Shown here one piece after another: positions 5,949 to 7,879 of a stretch of DNA of 7,879 nucleotides. Position 1 is the stretch's first letter. Each line of letters starts with the position of its first letter. The notes under the pieces were generated by a model that searched no databases, was not told the DNA's origin, and worked only from the letters and a program-made list of their open reading frames with translations. Source of the DNA: Tannerella sp. (lineage in GTDB: Bacteria > Bacteroidota > Bacteroidia > Bacteroidales > Tannerellaceae); the NCBI GenBank assembly GCA_031263835.1, contig JAISEZ010000091.1, positions 1-7,879 of the forward strand, written 5' to 3'. Position numbers and translations under genes: made by a program.

Positions 5949-7754
5949 ATGAAAAAATATAAATTTATCATCATCGTATGGATAGGTGTTTTCACTTTGA
6001 TGCTGTCATCGTGTAACGATGATTTTCTGGAGCGCGCACCCATTGTCAATCTCAGTGACGCCAATTTCTGGAAATCGGAAAACGATTTGAAGATTTACTG
6101 CAATAACTTCTACAATCAGGGCGGATTGTTGCCGCGTTATGACGGCTGGAATGCAGGCCCTTACAGTCAGGACGGGAGCGACGGAAGTGACATTCAGGTT
6201 TTCGTTAACTACAACCGCCGGATGAACGGCGAGAACACGTTGCCATCGTCGGGCGGCGGCTGGTCGTCGGGCGACTGGGGCCTGCTGCGCGACATCAATT
6301 ATTTTATGGACCACTATCCGTCGGTCGAAGCGTCGCCGGACAAGGTCAACCCTTACGTTGGCGAAGCCCTGTTCTTCCGCTCAATATTCTACTTCAACAA
6401 ATTGCGCACATTCGGCGATGTGCCGTGGATTACGACTACGGTCGGGATTGATTCGGACGAGCTTACGGCGCCCCGCACACCCCGCAGTCAGGTAGCGGAA
6501 GCCATCCTGCAGGAACTGGATCGGGCGGTGGAATACCTTCCGACCCGGGGCAGCGGCACCTATACGGGACGCATAACGAAAGAAGTAGCTTTGGCGCTTC
6601 AGGCGCGGATTGCCCTTTACGAAGGGACATGGGAAAAGTATCATGCACTGAAGAACACTGCTTTCAAGGTCAACGGCTCCGACGGTTCGCAATTCATTCA
6701 AAAGGCAGCCGATGCGGCTGGGGCGCTCATCGCGCTGGGCGAAGCGAACGGCTTTCCCGCGCTGGATAATATCGGCGTCGAAAACGGCTATGTGAATCTG
6801 TTTAATCAATACGATTACAGCAGTTACAGGGAAGTGCTCCTCTGGCGCAGATATTCGAAAGCGGACGGCATCATGAATCATTTCGCCAATTATTTAGGTC
6901 ACAGGGGTGGCGGCCACGGCATGACAAAAAGTTTGGTTGATTCCTATCTCTGCCTGGATGGAAAGCCCATTTCCGTTTCTTCCATGTATCAGGGCGACCG
7001 GGATTTGAAATCGCTGGTTGCCAACCGCGACCCGCGGCTGAACCAAACCATTCTTGTGGATGACGGTAAACACGTTTTGTGGGAAGATCCGCTGACCATA
7101 TTCTCTGTACCACTGTTTGGAGAAGGCGCCGACAACGATGTTTCAACCGGGTATCAGCAATGGAAAGGACTTGTACCAATCTATGCGGACTGGTATGGCA
7201 CCTGGTCGAGCTACAACGGCGCAATCTATTTCCGCTATGCCGAAGTCCTGCTGATTTATGCCGAAGCCAAAGCCGAACTGGGAACAATTACCCAGAGCGA
7301 TATAGACAAGACGGTCAATGCATTGCGCCGGCGGGTCGGAATGGACAATGGTCTGCTGAATATCGGCAACATCACGACCGACCCGAACTGGGAGTTTGCC
7401 GGTCTGTCACCCGTATTGCAGGAGATTCGCCGCGAGCGGAAGGTCGAACTGGCCTGTGAAGGTTACCGTGTGGACGATATTTTCCGCTGGGCAGCAGTCG
7501 ACGAACTGATACGGGGAAAACGGCCGCTTGGCGCCGTCCTGGAACAATGGTACAACTATCCCGGCGCGACCCCGGCATTCCTTGAAGCCGTAGCCCCACT
7601 GCCTGTCAACAGCGACGGCTACATGGATCCGTATAAGAACTTCAGCGCTATGGACGGAGGTTTCCAGTTTAATCTGGGCCGGGATTACCTGTCGCCGATT
7701 CCGACGAATGAACTTGTGTTGAATCCGAATCTGACACAGAATCCGGGATGGTAA
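5949..7754 (+). CDS. SusD/RagB-family surface nutrient-binding lipoprotein
   Basis: A 601-residue lipoprotein that should cap the SusC barrel and bind ligand at the cell surface. The N-terminus has a lysine-rich start, a hydrophobic core and the lipobox LSSC with the lipidated cysteine at residue 22. The following NDD acidic stretch fits the acidic surface-export signals described for Bacteroidota lipoproteins. SusD family marks are FLERAPIVNLSDANFW (26-41), the TPR-like helix EALFFRSIFYFNKLRTFGDVPW (139-160), RYAEVLLIYAEAKAELG (429-445), IRRERKVELACEGYRVDDIFRW (about 492-514) and the diagnostic end YLSPIPTNELVLNPNL ending QNPGW. Length is normal and the reading frame intact. It follows susC by 27 bp, so the two are almost certainly cotranscribed. 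An AAGGA at 5943-5947 sits only 1 nt from the ATG, too close to act as a normal ribosome binding site. Ligand unknown. Confidence 0.97.
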   Translation: MKKYKFIIIVWIGVFTLMLSSCNDDFLERAPIVNLSDANFWKSENDLKIYCNNFYNQGGLLPRYDGWNAGPYSQDGSDGSDIQVFVNYNRRMNGENTLPSSGGGWSSGDWGLLRDINYFMDHYPSVEASPDKVNPYVGEALFFRSIFYFNKLRTFGDVPWITTTVGIDSDELTAPRTPRSQVAEAILQELDRAVEYLPTRGSGTYTGRITKEVALALQARIALYEGTWEKYHALKNTAFKVNGSDGSQFIQKAADAAGALIALGEANGFPALDNIGVENGYVNLFNQYDYSSYREVLLWRRYSKADGIMNHFANYLGHRGGGHGMTKSLVDSYLCLDGKPISVSSMYQGDRDLKSLVANRDPRLNQTILVDDGKHVLWEDPLTIFSVPLFGEGADNDVSTGYQQWKGLVPIYADWYGTWSSYNGAIYFRYAEVLLIYAEAKAELGTITQSDIDKTVNALRRRVGMDNGLLNIGNITTDPNWEFAGLSPVLQEIRRERKVELACEGYRVDDIFRWAAVDELIRGKRPLGAVLEQWYNYPGATPAFLEAVAPLPVNSDGYMDPYKNFSAMDGGFQFNLGRDYLSPIPTNELVLNPNLTQNPGW

Positions 7755-7774
7755 AATGCGCGGCAAACATAGAT

Positions 7775-7879
7775 GAGATGATTTCCGTCTCTCTTGAGAT
7801 GAATCCCATCTCGGTAGAGATAAATTCTATCTCAAGAGAGATGAACTCTATCTCAAGAGAGATGAAACCTGTCTCGGTA
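7775..7879. repeat. 21-bp tandem repeat array of short dyads (five units, continues past the edge)
   Basis: Five consecutive units of exactly 21 bp start at 7775, 7796, 7817, 7838 and 7859, and the fifth ends at the last base of the window. Each unit is GAGAT, 7 variable bases, then (A/G)TCTC, then a 4-base spacer (TCTT, GGTA, AAGA, AAGA, GGTA). GAGAT and ATCTC pair within a unit, and ATCTC also pairs with the GAGAT of the next unit across the spacer, so two fold registers are possible. On the plus strand a frame from ATG 7778 reads heptapeptides of the form EMNSISR. On the minus strand a frame of the form EIEFISL is open from the edge down to a stop at 7669. No ribosome binding site is seen for the plus-strand frame. 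It begins 20 bp after the susD stop. Function unknown: a repeat-protein gene on either strand, or a noncoding structured element. Confidence 0.85.

Noticed and set aside
7756..7776. Small ORF starting at ATG 7756 just after susD
   Set aside because: It stops after six codons (TGA at 7774).
7775..7879. CRISPR array
   Set aside because: The period is 21 bp with only 4-7 variable bases; there are no spacers of 25-40 bp and no cas genes in view.

Overview
The window comes from a Bacteroidota chromosome, most likely order Bacteroidales. The evidence is an adjacent susC/susD pair, a FecI-type ECF sigma factor with a FecR-type anti-sigma factor carrying a DUF4974-like tail, very AT-rich leaders with mostly poor Shine-Dalgarno sequences, and a roughly 50% GC coding background. 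I cannot assign genus or species from the sequence alone.

Layout. Positions 1-663 (+) hold the 3' end of a PlsC-type acyltransferase gene whose product ends in a short Rossmann/methyltransferase-like tail. It converges on, and overlaps by 20 bp, an ECF sigma-70 gene on the minus strand (644-1216). A 170-bp divergent intergenic region with A-tracts follows. Then comes a plus-strand block: fecR-like anti-sigma (1387-2316), a 155-bp leader with two hairpins, a SusC/RagA TonB-dependent transporter with an N-terminal STN signalling domain (2472-5921), and a SusD/RagB surface lipoprotein (5949-7754). Just after the susD stop, a 21-bp tandem array of short dyads begins (7775) and runs off the right edge.

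How the genes work together. SusD (lipoprotein lid) and SusC (barrel) should form an outer-membrane uptake complex for an oligosaccharide or peptide ligand. The STN domain of SusC is the expected contact for the periplasmic part of the FecR-like protein. That protein spans the inner membrane and holds or activates the ECF sigma factor, so this is a self-contained trans-envelope regulatory circuit. No glycoside hydrolase, lyase, sulfatase or peptidase lies in the window, so the substrate is unknown; degradative genes may lie to the right of the array.

The core is a well-known system type. The less ordinary features are the opposed orientation of sigma and anti-sigma genes, the two-hairpin susC leader, the convergent gene overlap, and above all the 21-bp array. 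The array is phase-perfect, can fold in two alternative registers, and is open as a seven-residue repeat on both strands.
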